NCBI GenBank assembly: GCA_028274925.1
Contig: JAQCNR010000451.1
Coordinates: 1 to 8,632, forward strand
Length of the DNA stretch: 8,632 nt
From: Halovenus sp.
GTDB taxonomy: Archaea; Halobacteriota; Halobacteria; Halobacteriales; Haloarculaceae
Direction of reading: 5' to 3'
Below are positions 1 through 6,013 of the stretch, in pieces. The position numbers and the translations under genes were made by a program. The notes under the pieces were generated by a model. It saw only the letters and a list, made by a program, of their open reading frames with translations, did no database searches and was not told the origin of the DNA. The stretch's first letter is position 1. Each line of letters starts with the position of its first letter.

Positions 1-650
1 TCGCGAGTCACCAGTGCGTCGACCCGATTGCGCCCCCACTCGCCGGCGGGTGCGCGGCCGACGGCACCGTAAACGTGGACCGACTCGTCGATATCGAGAC
101 GGCGCTCGATGAACTTCTGGCGGTTGCCGACGTTCAGTTCGGTGATGCCCAGGTCCAGCGTGCTGTCCTGATAGTCGACATCCTCGGTGTCCCGCATGTA
201 CTGTGCAATGCGCTCGGGTGGCTCGTCGCCCGGCGAGAGTTCGAGCGTCTCCGGCGAGAGGTGGAGTTCGGCCTCGGTGGCGTCGACCTGTACCCGGCCG
301 GTGTCGTCCTCGACGAGAAAGGGCACGCTGTTGCCGCCCTCGTCCAGTGTCTTCCAGTGGCTGTGTTGCCCGCTGCTCTGGTACTCCTGAACCTCGTACT
401 CGTAAGCGAGACAGACCGTGCCGGTGAACAGCGCCTCGACACCCTTCTCGTCGCCGCTGGCGGTGCCCTCGACTTCGGCCGGCCCGTCGTGATAGACGAG
501 GTCCTGAACGTTGAGCGGGTCGTTCCTGAAAATCGCCAGTGCGGGGCCGAACTCCCGTTTCGTCTTGACGGCCGCCCCGAGACCGACCAGCAGTAACAGC
601 GTGCCGCCGGCGAGCGCAATTCCCGACCCAGAGAGAGCGAACTCGGACAT
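1..650 (-). CDS. GIDE/MULAN-like membrane protein (3' end outside window)
   Basis: The reading frame opens at an ATG at 650 and stays open for 216 codons to the left edge, so the C-terminus is missing. A short N-terminus is followed by one hydrophobic segment (about residues 8-28), then basic residues (KTKR) and a soluble acidic region. Residues about 44-135 resemble the GIDE domain of the eukaryotic mitochondrial E3 ligase MULAN/MUL1: a DPLNVQDL entry, a 'G.A.V.GTA' strand, a hydrophobic 'FTGTVCLAYEYEVQEY' strand, an 'H.HWKTLDEG' turn and a 'VPFLVEDDTGRVQVD' strand. No RING domain is present in the visible part. Family knowledge: GIDE-domain proteins occur in many prokaryotes, usually with a membrane segment at each end, and their prokaryotic role is unknown. 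The domain call is from pattern memory, not a search. A TATA-like box at 677-682 supports this start. The gene is divergent from the PhzF-like gene. Confidence 0.75.
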   Translation of the reverse strand, partial: MSEFALSGSGIALAGGTLLLLVGLGAAVKTKREFGPALAIFRNDPLNVQDLVYHDGPAEVEGTASGDEKGVEALFTGTVCLAYEYEVQEYQSSGQHSHWKTLDEGGNSVPFLVEDDTGRVQVDATEAELHLSPETLELSPGDEPPERIAQYMRDTEDVDYQDSTLDLGITELNVGNRQKFIERRLDIDESVHVYGAVGRAPAGEWGRNRVDALVTR

Positions 651-676
651 AGCTGAGGCGAGGCAAGCCAGTCGTG

Positions 677-682
677 TAAATT
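677..682 (-). promoter_or_regulatory. TATA-like box of the GIDE-like gene
   Basis: On the minus strand the sequence reads AATTTA, 27-32 bases before the ATG at 650. No Shine-Dalgarno site lies between. The spacing fits a haloarchaeal leaderless transcript starting at or next to the ATG. Inferred from position and composition only. Confidence 0.5.
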
Positions 683-741
683 GTGTCGGTCACTCTCTGG
701 ACGGGAAACCCACGAGCAACAGGTTCTTTCCAGTGGCGGGA

Positions 742-746
742 GAGGT
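742..746 (+). promoter_or_regulatory. Ribosome binding site of the PhzF-like gene
   Basis: GAGGT lies 6 bases before the ATG at 753 and can pair with the anti-Shine-Dalgarno end of archaeal 16S rRNA. It decides the start: the frame is open further upstream (to a possible start at 681), but that stretch lacks PhzF-like sequence and a site of this kind. A weak TTCTTT at 724-729 could be a TATA box, though it would leave little room for a leader carrying this site, so the two signals conflict. Confidence 0.5.
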
Positions 747-752
747 AGGGAT

Positions 753-1634
753 ATGCAACGCCAAGCGGTGCTACTGGTCGACGCATTTGCCGACGAACCG
801 ACCGGCGGGCGGCCGGTGGCGGTCGACCCGGGCGGAGAGTTGTCCGAGACACAACACCACCGAGTGGCGAGTGAACTCGGAACCAGCGGCGTCGTCTCTG
901 TCGACGGCGACACCATCTCTTACACGGACTGCGATGGCTCGCAGGCGGTGGTCTCGGGGGTAACCGCCGGGCTAGCTGGACTCTACAACCGCGGCGCACT
1001 CGACCCCGGCATGTACGAACTCGCTGCTGGAGAGAGCGAGGCTATCGAGGTCAACCTCGACAAGCACGGAACAGTGACCGTCCACCTGCCGACGGCAGCG
1101 CCCGAACCCCCGGCTGTCGATGTCGACTGGATTGCAGACGCCATCGGCGTCGACGTGGCAACACTCGAAGACGTGGGTACCGACCTGCCGGCCGCGCGAG
1201 TCGACTCCTTTGGCGGCACGCTACTTGTCGCGGTCAACTTCCTCGAACACGTCTCCGGAGCGAGCCCGGACCGCGGGACAGTCGCGCACCTGCTCGACGC
1301 CGCCGACTGCCGACGCCTCGTGGCCTTCACTTTCGATACCCTCGTCGCGGAGACCGAGGTGCACGCGCGAGTGTTCGACCCCGAGGCCCGGGACTGTGAG
1401 CGGCCGGCGAGTGGCGTCGGCGTCGCGGCGTGTACAGCACACCTCGCCGAGCACGCAGTCTTCGACGGTGAGCGCGAGGAGATTGGCGTCGAATCTGGCG
1501 CGTTTATCGACCGGCCATCGACGGTGCGGGCGACAGTCGAAGCCGAGCCAAGCGTCGGCGGAACGGCGCTGACGACACTCGACGGCGAACTTGCGGTCCC
1601 TGAGGACGACGACGACGACATTATCGAGGTCTGA
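753..1634 (+). CDS. PhzF-family protein, divergent, likely lacking the catalytic Glu
   Basis: Predicted 293-residue protein with the shape of the PhzF/diaminopimelate-epimerase fold (two similar halves, usually 260-300 residues). The N-terminal 'VDAF...GGRPVAV' (residues 9-24) matches the family's 'D.F....GNP.AV'. The second half begins near the 'FGGTLLVAV' strand (about 153-161), and 'VHARVFDP' (203-210) and 'GAFIDRPSTVRATV' (249-262) match the late family motifs. Known PhzF enzymes are isomerases using a Glu in an 'S-E-T' motif, a GH pair and an EDP.TGSA loop. Here these places appear to read 'LGTSGVV' (42-48), 'SGVTAG' (68-73) and 'ERPASGVG' (216-223), so the catalytic Glu, His and Asp seem to be replaced. 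The protein ends in an acidic tail (EDDDDD, 284-289). The substrate is unknown and a non-catalytic role is possible. It lies upstream of ppsA, which has its own promoter. Confidence 0.7.
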   Translation: MQRQAVLLVDAFADEPTGGRPVAVDPGGELSETQHHRVASELGTSGVVSVDGDTISYTDCDGSQAVVSGVTAGLAGLYNRGALDPGMYELAAGESEAIEVNLDKHGTVTVHLPTAAPEPPAVDVDWIADAIGVDVATLEDVGTDLPAARVDSFGGTLLVAVNFLEHVSGASPDRGTVAHLLDAADCRRLVAFTFDTLVAETEVHARVFDPEARDCERPASGVGVAACTAHLAEHAVFDGEREEIGVESGAFIDRPSTVRATVEAEPSVGGTALTTLDGELAVPEDDDDDIIEV

Positions 1635-1711
1635 GAGTCGCGAATCCCCACCCAGACTAGGAGGGATGTAACCAGACCGGCATTACTCGGCAGTGGTTCA
1701 GAAGCTTCATT

Positions 1712-1719
1712 ACTATAGT
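1712..1719 (+). promoter_or_regulatory. TATA box of ppsA, with an upstream palindrome
   Basis: ACTATAGT, itself a perfect 8-base palindrome, is centred about 26 bases before the ATG at 1742, and no Shine-Dalgarno site follows; this fits a leaderless ppsA transcript. Directly upstream, GAAGCTTC (1701-1708) is another perfect 8-base palindrome, in the position where the BRE or an activator site would sit. A GTG at 1718 lies inside the TATA box, which argues against it as the start codon. Confidence 0.55.
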
Positions 1720-1741
1720 GGCTGATGCTACGACCACGTAT

Positions 1742-4012
1742 ATGGCTGTACTCTGGCTGGACGACATCCGGGGAGACGACCTGGAAACCGTCGGCGGGAA
1801 AGCGGCTTCGCTCGGGGAGATGACCTCCGCGGGCCTGCCGGTCCCGCCTGCATTCGTCGTGACGGCGGATACGTACCGCTCGTTTATCGAGGCAACCGGT
1901 ATCGACGACGAGCTATTCGAACTCGTCGACATCGAGACCGAAGATTCGGCGGCACTCGCGGAGGCCGCCGACGCTGCACAGAAACTCATCCGCGAAGCGC
2001 CCATGCCGGAGGAACTCCACGAGGAGATTCTCGGGGCTTACGATGACCTCGGTGACGACGTGCCCGTCGCGGTCCGCTCCTCAGCGACGGCTGAGGACCT
2101 CCCAGACGCATCGTTCGCTGGTCAGCAGGAAACGTTCCTCAACGTCACCGGCGAAGACTTAGTCGACAAGGTCCGTGAGTGCTGGGCCTCACTGTTCACC
2201 CAGCGCGCGCTCTACTACCGACAGGAGCAGGGCTTCGCGGAGGAAGTCGTCGACATCGCGGTCGTTGTCCAGCAGATGGTCGACGCCGACAAAAGCGGCG
2301 TTATGTTCACCAGCCACCCATCGACCGGCGCACCGGTCGTGACCATCGAAGCCGCCTGGGGACTCGGTGAAGCCGTCGTCTCCGGAGCGGTCACGCCAGA
2401 CAACTACGTTGTCGACCGCAACACGGGCGAGGTACAGGACAAGACTGTCGCCGAGAAGAAGGTGATGCACGTCCGCGACGAGGAGACTGGCGAGACAGCC
2501 GAGCGAGAAGTGCCTGCCGACAAACAGGGCGAGCAGGTCCTCTCCGGGGCAGAACTGGAGGAACTGCGCGAGATTGGGGAGACGATCGAGGAGTACTACG
2601 GCAATCCACAGGATGTCGAGTGGGCGATTTACGACGACGAACTCTATTTGCTGCAGTCCCGCCCGATTACGACCATCAGTGAGGGAGCAGCCGAGAGCAG
2701 CGTCGCCGACGGTGGCGCAACCGCCGTCCAGTCGAGCAGTGACGAGGAGATTCCGGTTTCTGGACTGGGCGCAACGCCGGGCCGGGCCTCCGGCGAGGCG
2801 AAGATTATCTACGACCTCGACCAACTGGACAAAATCGGCGAGGGCGACATCATCGTCGCCGAAATGACGACACCCGATATGGTGCCGGCGATGAAACGGG
2901 CCGCCGGAATCGTCACTGACGAGGGCGGAACGACCTCTCACGCTGCCATTGTCTCGCGAGAACTGGGCGTCCCGGCAGTCGTCGGAGCCGAAACCGCAAC
3001 CCAGCAACTCGAAGATGGGCAGTATATCACCATCGACGGCGAGAAAGGCAGCGTCGAGGCCGGTGCCGACGAGACCGCTGACCACGACGCCGTCGAGGAG
3101 GTTCGACCCGACACGCCGGTCACGCCGATGACCGCGACCCGTGTCAAGGTCAACGTCTCGATTCCGAACGCTGCGGAGCGAGCGGCCGCGACCGGCGCTG
3201 ACGGCGTTGGGCTGCTCCGCATCGAACACATGATTCTCTCGCTGGGCAAGACGCCCGAGCGGTACATCGAAGAGAACGGCAAGGAGGCCTACATCGACCA
3301 GATTGTCGACGGCGTTCGATCTGTCGCCGACGAGTTCTATCCCCGACCAGTCCGGGCGCGGACACTCGACGCGCCGACCGACGAGTTCCGCCAACTCGAA
3401 GGCGGCGAGGACGAACCCGAAGAGCACAATCCGATGCTGGGCTATCGTGGCATCCGTCGCAGCCTCGACCGGCCGGAGGTCTTCAAGCACGAACTCGAAG
3501 CCTTCCGGAAACTGTACGAAATGGGCTACGACAACGTCGAAATTATGCTCCCGCTGGTCAACGACAGCGAGGACGTGCTCCAGGCCAAACAGTTGATGGA
3601 GGAGGCTGGCATCGACACCGAGAAGCGTTCGTGGGGAGTGATGGTCGAGACGCCCGCGGCCGCACTCGGTATCGAGCAGATGGCCGAGACGGGCATCGAC
3701 TTCGCCAGTTTCGGCACGAACGACCTCACCCAGTACACGCTTGCGGTCGACCGGAACAACGAGAACGTCGCCGACCGCTACGACGCGATGCACCCCTCGA
3801 TTCTCGAACTCATTGGCCAGACTATCGAAACCTGCCGCGAGCACGATATCGAGACGAGCATCTGCGGGCAGGCCGGGTCTGAAAACGAGATGGTTCGGTT
3901 CCTCGTCAACGAGGGCATCACCTCGATTAGCGCCAACATCGACGCGGTGCGGGACGTGCAGCACGAAGTGAAACGCGTCGAACAGCGCCTGCTGCTGGAT
4001 TCGGTTCGATAG
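1742..4012 (+). CDS. ppsA: Phosphoenolpyruvate synthase (pyruvate, water dikinase)
   Basis: Makes PEP from pyruvate, ATP and water, giving AMP and phosphate; this is the entry step of gluconeogenesis in the cytoplasm. The predicted protein has 756 residues, close to the roughly 790 of the E. coli enzyme. Three domains are in the normal order. The N-terminal ATP-binding domain (about 10-310) has 'VGGKAASLGEM', 'RSSATAEDLPDASFAGQQ' (from 112), 'EAAWGLGEAVVSG' and 'LLQSRPITT'. The swivelling phosphohistidine domain (about 340-430) carries the catalytic His at residue 400 in 'GGTTSHAAIVSRE'. The C-terminal PEP/pyruvate barrel (about 455-745) has 'FGTNDLTQYTLAVDR' and the catalytic Cys at residue 708 in 'ICGQAGS'. 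The swivel motif is uninterrupted, so the intein known at this site in some archaea is absent. I chose ATG 1742 over the in-frame GTG at 1718 because the conserved start 'MAVLWLDD' begins there and the GTG lies within the TATA box. Confidence 0.96.
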   Translation: MAVLWLDDIRGDDLETVGGKAASLGEMTSAGLPVPPAFVVTADTYRSFIEATGIDDELFELVDIETEDSAALAEAADAAQKLIREAPMPEELHEEILGAYDDLGDDVPVAVRSSATAEDLPDASFAGQQETFLNVTGEDLVDKVRECWASLFTQRALYYRQEQGFAEEVVDIAVVVQQMVDADKSGVMFTSHPSTGAPVVTIEAAWGLGEAVVSGAVTPDNYVVDRNTGEVQDKTVAEKKVMHVRDEETGETAEREVPADKQGEQVLSGAELEELREIGETIEEYYGNPQDVEWAIYDDELYLLQSRPITTISEGAAESSVADGGATAVQSSSDEEIPVSGLGATPGRASGEAKIIYDLDQLDKIGEGDIIVAEMTTPDMVPAMKRAAGIVTDEGGTTSHAAIVSRELGVPAVVGAETATQQLEDGQYITIDGEKGSVEAGADETADHDAVEEVRPDTPVTPMTATRVKVNVSIPNAAERAAATGADGVGLLRIEHMILSLGKTPERYIEENGKEAYIDQIVDGVRSVADEFYPRPVRARTLDAPTDEFRQLEGGEDEPEEHNPMLGYRGIRRSLDRPEVFKHELEAFRKLYEMGYDNVEIMLPLVNDSEDVLQAKQLMEEAGIDTEKRSWGVMVETPAAALGIEQMAETGIDFASFGTNDLTQYTLAVDRNNENVADRYDAMHPSILELIGQTIETCREHDIETSICGQAGSENEMVRFLVNEGITSISANIDAVRDVQHEVKRVEQRLLLDSVR

Positions 4013-4062
4013 ACGACCGAGTTGCTGTTGGGATCGGTCAAGTGTCGATATCAGCGAACAAA

Positions 4063-4069
4063 TTATTTT
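4063..4069 (+). promoter_or_regulatory. TATA-like box of the winged-helix gene
   Basis: TTATTTT stands out in GC-rich surroundings and is centred about 26 bases before the GTG at 4092. This spacing supports leaderless translation from that GTG and a transcription unit separate from ppsA, whose stop is only 79 bases upstream of the GTG. Confidence 0.5.
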
Positions 4070-4091
4070 CCCGGCTGTCGAACGATCAACT

Positions 4092-4523
4092 GTGCCCCCA
4101 GAATCTGGAACAGGCCGAGGGAATCCACCGGGAGATCGGGTATCTCATCCACAGCGAGCGCTGCAGAAAGCCACGGACAAGAAACGCGCGAACCTCATCG
4201 CGGACATCGTCGGCCACCCCGAAGGCGCGCCGACAGTCGAGGAACTGGCGTACATGAACCCCAGCCTGAGCGAGGACTCGATCCGCCGGCATCTCGCGAC
4301 GCTGACCGATGTCGGCGTCGTCGAAACCCACTCGCTGCCGGAGGGGAAGCGACTCCGGGAGTTTCCCTACAAGTTCTACGCGCTGACCGAGGACGCGCGG
4401 GCGCTGTTCGACCGGAACAATCTCTTTCCCGAGGGGGCGTGGCGGCGACAGTACGATGCCGTCGAGAAGACGAGTCGGATCAGAGAAGTGCAGGAGATGC
4501 CCCGTCCGGAAACCATCGAGTAA
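4092..4523 (+). CDS. Winged helix-turn-helix transcriptional regulator
   Basis: Predicted 143-residue protein. After a flexible Gly/Pro-rich N-terminus (1-20) comes a basic helix ('LQKATDKKRANLIADIVGHPEG', split 24-45), then a helix-turn-helix. 'TVEELAYMNPSLSEDSI' leads into the recognition helix 'SIRRHLATLTDVGVV' (63-77), and a wing follows ('ETHSLPEGKRLREFPYKFYALTEDARALFD', 78-107). This is the layout of ArsR/MarR-like winged helices, in which the wing ends in 'FY.LT..AR.LFD'. No sensor domain or Cys metal-binding cluster is visible, so any ligand is unknown. The start is GTG at 4092, chosen from the TATA spacing and because the family-like region begins soon after. The gene sits just after ppsA and 50 bases before a membrane protein gene that has its own ribosome site, so the latter may be co-transcribed. 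Whether it controls ppsA is an inference only. Confidence 0.8.
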   Translation: MPPESGTGRGNPPGDRVSHPQRALQKATDKKRANLIADIVGHPEGAPTVEELAYMNPSLSEDSIRRHLATLTDVGVVETHSLPEGKRLREFPYKFYALTEDARALFDRNNLFPEGAWRRQYDAVEKTSRIREVQEMPRPETIE

Positions 4524-4559
4524 CGGATCGCGCGTCGGTCACAACTGCTTGTCGTCCGT

Positions 4560-4564
4560 GGAGG
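4560..4564 (+). promoter_or_regulatory. Ribosome binding site of the membrane protein gene
   Basis: GGAGG lies 9 bases before the ATG at 4574. It is the strongest Shine-Dalgarno site in the window, where most genes seem leaderless. It decides the start: the same frame is open back to 4022, but that part overlaps the winged-helix gene and is not protein-like. It also suggests a transcript that begins upstream, probably from the regulator's promoter. Confidence 0.65.
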
Positions 4565-4573
4565 CCCTCACCA

Positions 4574-5392
4574 ATGTCAAACCCATCCGTCAGAACTGTT
4601 GGAATCGCCGGTTTTACCGCTCTTCTACACGTTACATCCGTCTTAGCCCTGGTTAGACAGTACGACTACCCAATGACCGAAGCGTTCCTCCCGCTGTTGG
4701 CCGTCAGCGTCGGGGCGTTCGGCTATGCCTTCGTGCCGACACTTGTCTCGGTTCACACGAGGCTTGTGACGCCCGTGCTGGGGCTGTTGGCATCTGTCGT
4801 CGCCGTGGTAGTCGCGACAGCCACGTCGCCAGCTCCAGTCTGGGGCAACATAGGCAGCCAGAGCGTTGTGATCGGACCGGTCCACGTCTGGAACTACGTG
4901 ACTGCCTGGCCCATACTGTTGGCGCTGACTTTTGTGGCCGGCGTCACTGAGTTCGCCATCCGCCACGGCTACCAGCTGGCCAGTGGTCGGCTTCGGGCAG
5001 TTCCGTCGCTCCCGTTTTCGCGCCGGATGCTGGCCGTGACCGTCATTCCGGTTGCCGGTCTTCTTGGCACTGCGACGGCACTAACTACCTCCTCGGCTGG
5101 GTCAATGGTGGGGGTGTTGATTGTTGGGAGCTTAGTCGTCGTGGCAACCATCATCCCCCTTGTAGCCCTACTGTCTCGGGGGCTGGTCGTGCCGATTGCG
5201 TTGTTTGCCGTGTTCGTTCCACCGGTTGTTCTGGCCGGGATGTTCGGGACACCCGACAGCGGCGTCCATCTGCTCTTACTGGGTCCGTACGCCATCCTCT
5301 TCTGCGTCGGTTGGCTCCTCGAGTCGCTGCTCCGGTCACGCTACCGGGGATGGAACGGCGGCCGGTTCGCTGCCAAACCGAATCTGACCTGA
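4574..5392 (+). CDS. Polytopic membrane protein of unknown function
   Basis: Predicted 272-residue hydrophobic protein that I do not recognise. About eight membrane-spanning segments can be seen: near residues 9-27, 37-60, 64-83, 103-128, 152-171, 177-200, 204-224 and 231-252. The C-terminus is short, basic and probably cytoplasmic ('RSRYRGWNGGRFAAKPN', 255-270). There is no signal peptide beyond the first segment, no Cys cluster and no transporter signature. Loops are short; the longest lie between segments 3 and 4 (around 'SPAPVWGNIGSQS') and between 4 and 5 ('RHGYQLASGRLRAVPSLPFSRR'). It uses codons rare in the neighbouring genes (AGA, ATA, TTA and many TTG). It follows the winged-helix gene by 50 bases and converges with the minus-strand small genes. 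It may be a pair with the regulator, but no function should be assigned. Confidence 0.8.
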   Translation: MSNPSVRTVGIAGFTALLHVTSVLALVRQYDYPMTEAFLPLLAVSVGAFGYAFVPTLVSVHTRLVTPVLGLLASVVAVVVATATSPAPVWGNIGSQSVVIGPVHVWNYVTAWPILLALTFVAGVTEFAIRHGYQLASGRLRAVPSLPFSRRMLAVTVIPVAGLLGTATALTTSSAGSMVGVLIVGSLVVVATIIPLVALLSRGLVVPIALFAVFVPPVVLAGMFGTPDSGVHLLLLGPYAILFCVGWLLESLLRSRYRGWNGGRFAAKPNLT

Positions 5393-5430
5393 ACTCCAGT
5401 TCCGTCGGCATCCGAACGTCCCATCCTGTC

Positions 5431-5520
5431 TCGGCGGGGCGTCGCCACGTATTCCCCAATGTAGATAGCGCCAGACGTTCTGAACAAGCAGGCTAATCAC
5501 CACGAACACCAACCGCCGAG
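5431..5520 (-). pseudogene. Transposase C-terminal remnant, frameshifted
   Basis: On the minus strand, one frame (5518 down to 5456) reads 'RLVFVVISLLVQNVWRYLHW'. After one extra base (a G, opposite 5455), the next frame reads 'EYVATPRR' (5454 down to 5431). Joined, this resembles the C-terminal 'ISLLVQN.WRYLHWEYVATPRRGGRRLW' region that I recall from haloarchaeal DDE transposases. Only about 28 residues survive; the catalytic core, the rest of the gene and the terminal repeats are not seen, and the sequence loses resemblance after 'PRR'. The family assignment within IS elements is uncertain. The scrap overlaps the 3' end of the adjacent small membrane protein gene, in another frame. The match is from memory and needs a search. 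Confidence 0.55.
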
Positions 5521-5717
5521 TCTGATCGGTCACTGTCGGAGAGTGCCCACAGCGTAAGCAGTCCGAGCACCGCGGAGAGAACGCCCGCGGGAATCGCGTC
5601 GAACCGGTCGGGGAACAGGAGCACGAATCCGATCATCGCCGCCGCGCCGACGACCGCACCGGCGAGATAGCAGATCGTGAGTTTTTCTATTGCTCGCGTT
5701 GTTGCTCGCGCTGGCAA
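5493..5717 (-). CDS. Small two-segment membrane protein, start uncertain
   Basis: Open frame of 74 residues beginning at a TTG at 5717; no ATG or GTG is available before residue 28, so the true start is unsure. Two membrane segments are clear: about residues 13-35 ('LTICYLAGAVVGAAAMIGF...') and 44-59 ('AGVLSAVLGLLTLWAL'), joined by 'PDRFDAIP'. The acidic, Ser-rich tail ('SDSDRSDSAVGVRGD', 60-74) overlaps the transposase remnant, so its last residues and stop codon may come from that insertion. It lies 39 bases after the Cys-rich small gene on the same strand, with no visible promoter of its own, so co-transcription is likely. Function unknown; a degraded gene is possible. Confidence 0.55.
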   Translation of the reverse strand: MPARATTRAIEKLTICYLAGAVVGAAAMIGFVLLFPDRFDAIPAGVLSAVLGLLTLWALSDSDRSDSAVGVRGD

Positions 5718-5747
5718 TAACAGGGGTGGCTCGTTGCTCAGCGCGAG
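5690..5747. repeat. Short direct and inverted repeats between the two small genes
   Basis: TTGCTCGCG occurs at 5690-5698 and again at 5702-5710, spaced 12 bases, within the first codons of the 74-residue gene. In addition CTCGCGCTG (5705-5713) is the exact reverse complement of CAGCGCGAG (5739-5747), with a 25-base loop. The inverted repeat spans the start of the downstream small gene and could fold in its message, or could be chance in GC-rich DNA. Confidence 0.35.
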
Positions 5748-5756
5748 ACGCCCGCG

Positions 5757-5951
5757 TTACGCGGAACTCGCACAACTCTCACAGCACTCCTCGTCGTCGA
5801 TCAGGACCATCGTCGCGACGCCAGCGACCGCGAGGAGCGCACTCGCCGGCAGGGTGCCGAGCGAGACCTGCGGGACGAGGACGAGCGCCGCCACCGCCAG
5901 AATACTGTACAGCAGACAGCGCGAGCCGCATTTGAGTGTGAGGTCGGTCAT
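5757..5951 (-). CDS. Small Cys-rich membrane protein
   Basis: Predicted 64-residue protein. The N-terminus has a C-x3-C pair (Cys8, Cys12 in 'KCGSRC'). Two membrane segments follow (about 13-30 and 33-51), then a charged tail with three more cysteines in 'DDEECCESC' (Cys56, 57, 60). Both Cys groups fall outside the membrane and, with a two-segment hairpin, on the same side, so they could jointly bind a metal or form disulfides; this is inference. I chose ATG 5951 over the in-frame ATG at 5978 because a TATA-like box overlaps the latter and is correctly spaced for a leaderless start at 5951. It comes 62 bases after the 3-hydroxyacyl-CoA dehydrogenase gene on the same strand but seems to have its own promoter. 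I do not recognise the family. Confidence 0.65.
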   Translation of the reverse strand: MTDLTLKCGSRCLLYSILAVAALVLVPQVSLGTLPASALLAVAGVATMVLIDDEECCESCASSA

Positions 5952-5953
5952 AC

Positions 5954-5965
5954 GTGCAAATGCAC
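5954..5965. promoter_or_regulatory. Palindrome between TATA box and start codon (possible operator)
   Basis: GTGCAAATGCAC has perfect 5-base arms (GTGCA/TGCAC) around AA. It ends two bases before the start codon of the Cys-rich membrane protein and lies downstream of its TATA-like box, where a bound protein would block transcription initiation. Operator function is inferred from symmetry and position only. Confidence 0.4.
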
Positions 5966-5976
5966 TCTCATCTCTC

Positions 5977-5983
5977 ATAAAAT
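5977..5983 (-). promoter_or_regulatory. TATA-like box of the Cys-rich small gene
   Basis: On the minus strand ATTTTAT lies 26-32 bases before the ATG at 5951. It is the most AT-rich spot nearby and lies between the stop of the dehydrogenase gene and the small gene, which supports a separate leaderless transcript. Confidence 0.55.
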
Positions 5984-6013
5984 CTAGCGCACCGTCTCTG
6001 AGGGCGAACCGGG

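Noticed and set aside
134..916. 260-residue minus-strand frame across the GIDE and PhzF genes
   Set aside because: Ser/Thr/Arg-rich shadow translation crossing the intergenic region; the GIDE-like frame explains this strand better.
983..1651. 222-residue minus-strand frame opposite the PhzF-like gene
   Set aside because: Basic, Ser-rich translation without motifs, typical of an antisense shadow in haloarchaeal DNA, where real proteins are acidic.
1684..1700. TrmB-like site (TACT, 8 bases, GTTCA) before ppsA
   Set aside because: The second half matches GAGTA in only two of five bases, too weak to call.
1635..1741. Possible terminator or small RNA before ppsA
   Set aside because: No T-run after a hairpin and no conserved RNA fold; the palindromes there sit in promoter positions.
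2189..3964. 591-residue open frame on the minus strand opposite ppsA
   Set aside because: It lies wholly antisense to a clear PEP synthase. Long antisense frames are common in GC-rich haloarchaeal genes because GAC/GTC-rich codons leave few stops on the opposite strand. No recognisable domain.
4022..4573. Upstream extension of the membrane protein frame
   Set aside because: It overlaps the winged-helix gene in another frame and has Arg/Pro-rich, shadow-like composition. The GGAGG site and hydrophobic start at 4574 mark the real N-terminus.
5530..5775. 81-residue ATG-started frame over the small membrane gene
   Set aside because: Arg-rich, out of frame with the clear membrane segments and non-acidic; it has an ATG but not a plausible haloarchaeal protein.
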